This document shows, piece after piece, positions 13,302 to 14,127 of a stretch of 14,127 bases of DNA. This DNA is from JAPLJC01 sp052326585 (GTDB lineage Bacteria; Desulfobacterota; Desulfobaccia; Desulfobaccales; 0-14-0-80-60-11). How positions within the stretch are numbered: the first letter of the stretch is position 1; the number at the start of each line of letters is the position of its first letter. The stretch is from assembly GCA_052326585.1 (NCBI GenBank), contig JBKQLU010000018.1:1-14127 (forward strand). The letters are read 5' to 3'. The position numbers and the translations under genes are program-made. The notes under the pieces are model-generated. The model was not told the origin of the DNA and made no database searches. It worked only from the letters and a program-made list of their open reading frames with translations.

Positions 13302-13334
13302 GTGGGGTGGGCACTGCGCCCCGCATCTCTTTTT
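13302..13334 (+). terminator. Rho-independent terminator of the aroF-aroB-trmO operon
   Basis: GTGGGG (13302-13307) pairs with CCCCGC (13319-13324), allowing one G-T pair, extended by two pairs inside; the T-rich tract ATCTCTTTTT follows to 13334. It lies about 60 nt past the trmO stop and just before the convergent amidohydrolase gene end. An 8-bp inverted repeat TTTTCTGT/ACAGAAAA (13242-13293) also brackets this short gap. Confidence 0.72.
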
Positions 13335-13351
13335 ACCTTATTCTCCAACTC

Positions 13352-14127
13352 CTAATCATCCGGCTCACTGAGGGCGGCCAGCAGGCCGGCGGCGGCGCTA
13401 AGGCCCCAGGGGAGGGCGGACTCATCGGGGTTGAACTCCGGGGAGTGCAGGACCTGGCTCCGGCCTCCGGGGGGACGCACCCCCAGGAAGAAGTAAAAGG
13501 CCGGGGCCTGGGCGGCGAAATACGAAAAATCTTCGCTGCCCATGGCAGGAGCAAGAACCTTGAGGCGTTGGGAACCCATGATGGCGGCCAGCACCTTAAC
13601 CGCCTTTTGACTCAGTTCCGGGTCATTATTTAACAGCGGGTAAATGGGGGTGGCCTCCAGATCGATCTCAGCCCCGGTGGTCCGGGCCAACCCCTCCAGG
13701 AGATGCCGCAGGCCGGTCAGCATTTCGGTGCGGGTGGCCTCCTGCAGGTAGCGCAGGCTCCCTTCCAGGGTCACTTTTTCGGCCAGGATGTTGAAACGAT
13801 TGCCCCCGGCAATGCGTCCGAAGGTGAGGGTTTTGGGGCTCCGGGCATCCACCTGCTGGGCCAGGAAGGCCTGCAGATGATTCAGCAGCAGCGCGCTGGT
13901 GAGAATCGGGTCCACCCCCCGGTGGGGGGTGGCGCCGTGGGCCGACTTGCCGGTGATGGTGAGGAGCAGATGGTCGGCTCCGGCATTCACGGGCCCTGCG
14001 CCGTAGCGGATCAGGCCGGCCTCCAGGCTGGGGGCCACGTGCAGGGCGATGATGGCCGTCAAGGGCGGCTCGGCCTCTAAGACGCCCGCCGCCACCATAC
14101 CCTGGGCGCCGCCGCCGCCCTTAAGGA
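13352..14127 (-). CDS. M20-family amidohydrolase (partial, N-terminus outside window)
   Basis: 257 codons are visible, in frame to the window edge; a Met at 14098 is internal, because family sequence continues upstream (LKGGGGAQGM, matching the stretch after the catalytic PAEE motif that is just outside). M20 amidohydrolases of the hippurate/N-acyl-amino-acid hydrolase type remove acyl groups from amino acids with one or two metal ions. Visible landmarks: IIALHVAPSLEAG, metal-ligand His29 of the fragment; LLTITGKSAHGATPHRGVDPI (54-74 as a span), start of the dimerisation/lid domain; GGNRFNILAEKVTLEGSLR (107-125); MGSEDFSYFA (195-204), the conserved SEDF; and QVLHSPEFNPDE (224-235) with the last metal ligand His227. 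The end is complete. The gene converges with trmO and shares the small gap. The exact substrate is not predictable. Confidence 0.93.
   Translation of the reverse strand, partial: LKGGGGAQGMVAAGVLEAEPPLTAIIALHVAPSLEAGLIRYGAGPVNAGADHLLLTITGKSAHGATPHRGVDPILTSALLLNHLQAFLAQQVDARSPKTLTFGRIAGGNRFNILAEKVTLEGSLRYLQEATRTEMLTGLRHLLEGLARTTGAEIDLEATPIYPLLNNDPELSQKAVKVLAAIMGSQRLKVLAPAMGSEDFSYFAAQAPAFYFFLGVRPPGGRSQVLHSPEFNPDESALPWGLSAAAGLLAALSEPDD

Overview
The window carries about a dozen chromosomal genes in short, mostly independent transcription units. There is no phage, plasmid, CRISPR, rRNA or tRNA signal. The GC-rich right two thirds, the gene families (orphan ParA, TadE/TadG-like proteins, a Thermotoga-type DAHP synthase, single-domain TrmO, a benzoyl/fatty-acid style acyl-CoA dehydrogenase) and the environmental-type inverted repeats suggest a Gram-negative, probably anaerobic bacterium of the old Deltaproteobacteria (Desulfobacterota). 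This placement is inference; no marker gene fixes it.

Left part (1-5200, visibly less GC-rich): a 5'-complete but window-truncated secreted protein on the minus strand; a lone acyl-CoA dehydrogenase on the plus strand with non-acidic residues at both usual catalytic-base positions; a minus-strand tadE-like/tadG-like pair whose second protein ends in a long Asn/Gly/Thr-rich beta-solenoid-like repeat region; a roughly 700-base gene-free region rich in inverted repeats; and a two-helix membrane PAS protein that stops at an amber codon exactly where PAS proteins usually continue into a linker.

Middle part (5200-9550): mtaB and mnmA, two tRNA-thiolation genes read leftwards and separated by a nested inverted-repeat (MITE-like) element; divergently, an orphan parA with a good sigma-70 promoter, followed by an overlapping small gene of unknown function. 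A strong minus-strand terminator at 9387-9422 serves the next unit.

Right part (9550-14127): a secreted TPR protein on the minus strand with its own promoter; then a tight plus-strand operon aroF-aroB-trmO with overlapping stop/start codons and a terminator at 13302-13334; and finally the C-terminal two thirds of an M20 amidohydrolase on the minus strand, cut by the window end.

Themes: aroF and aroB are consecutive first steps of the shikimate pathway. Three separate genes (mnmA, mtaB, trmO) modify the tRNA anticodon loop; mtaB and trmO act on the same nucleotide, t6A37. No coherent new multi-gene defence or biosynthetic system is evident. The most unusual items are the acyl-CoA dehydrogenase lacking its catalytic glutamate, the truncated PAS protein, the orphan ParA pair, the solenoid TadG-like protein and several structured leaders.
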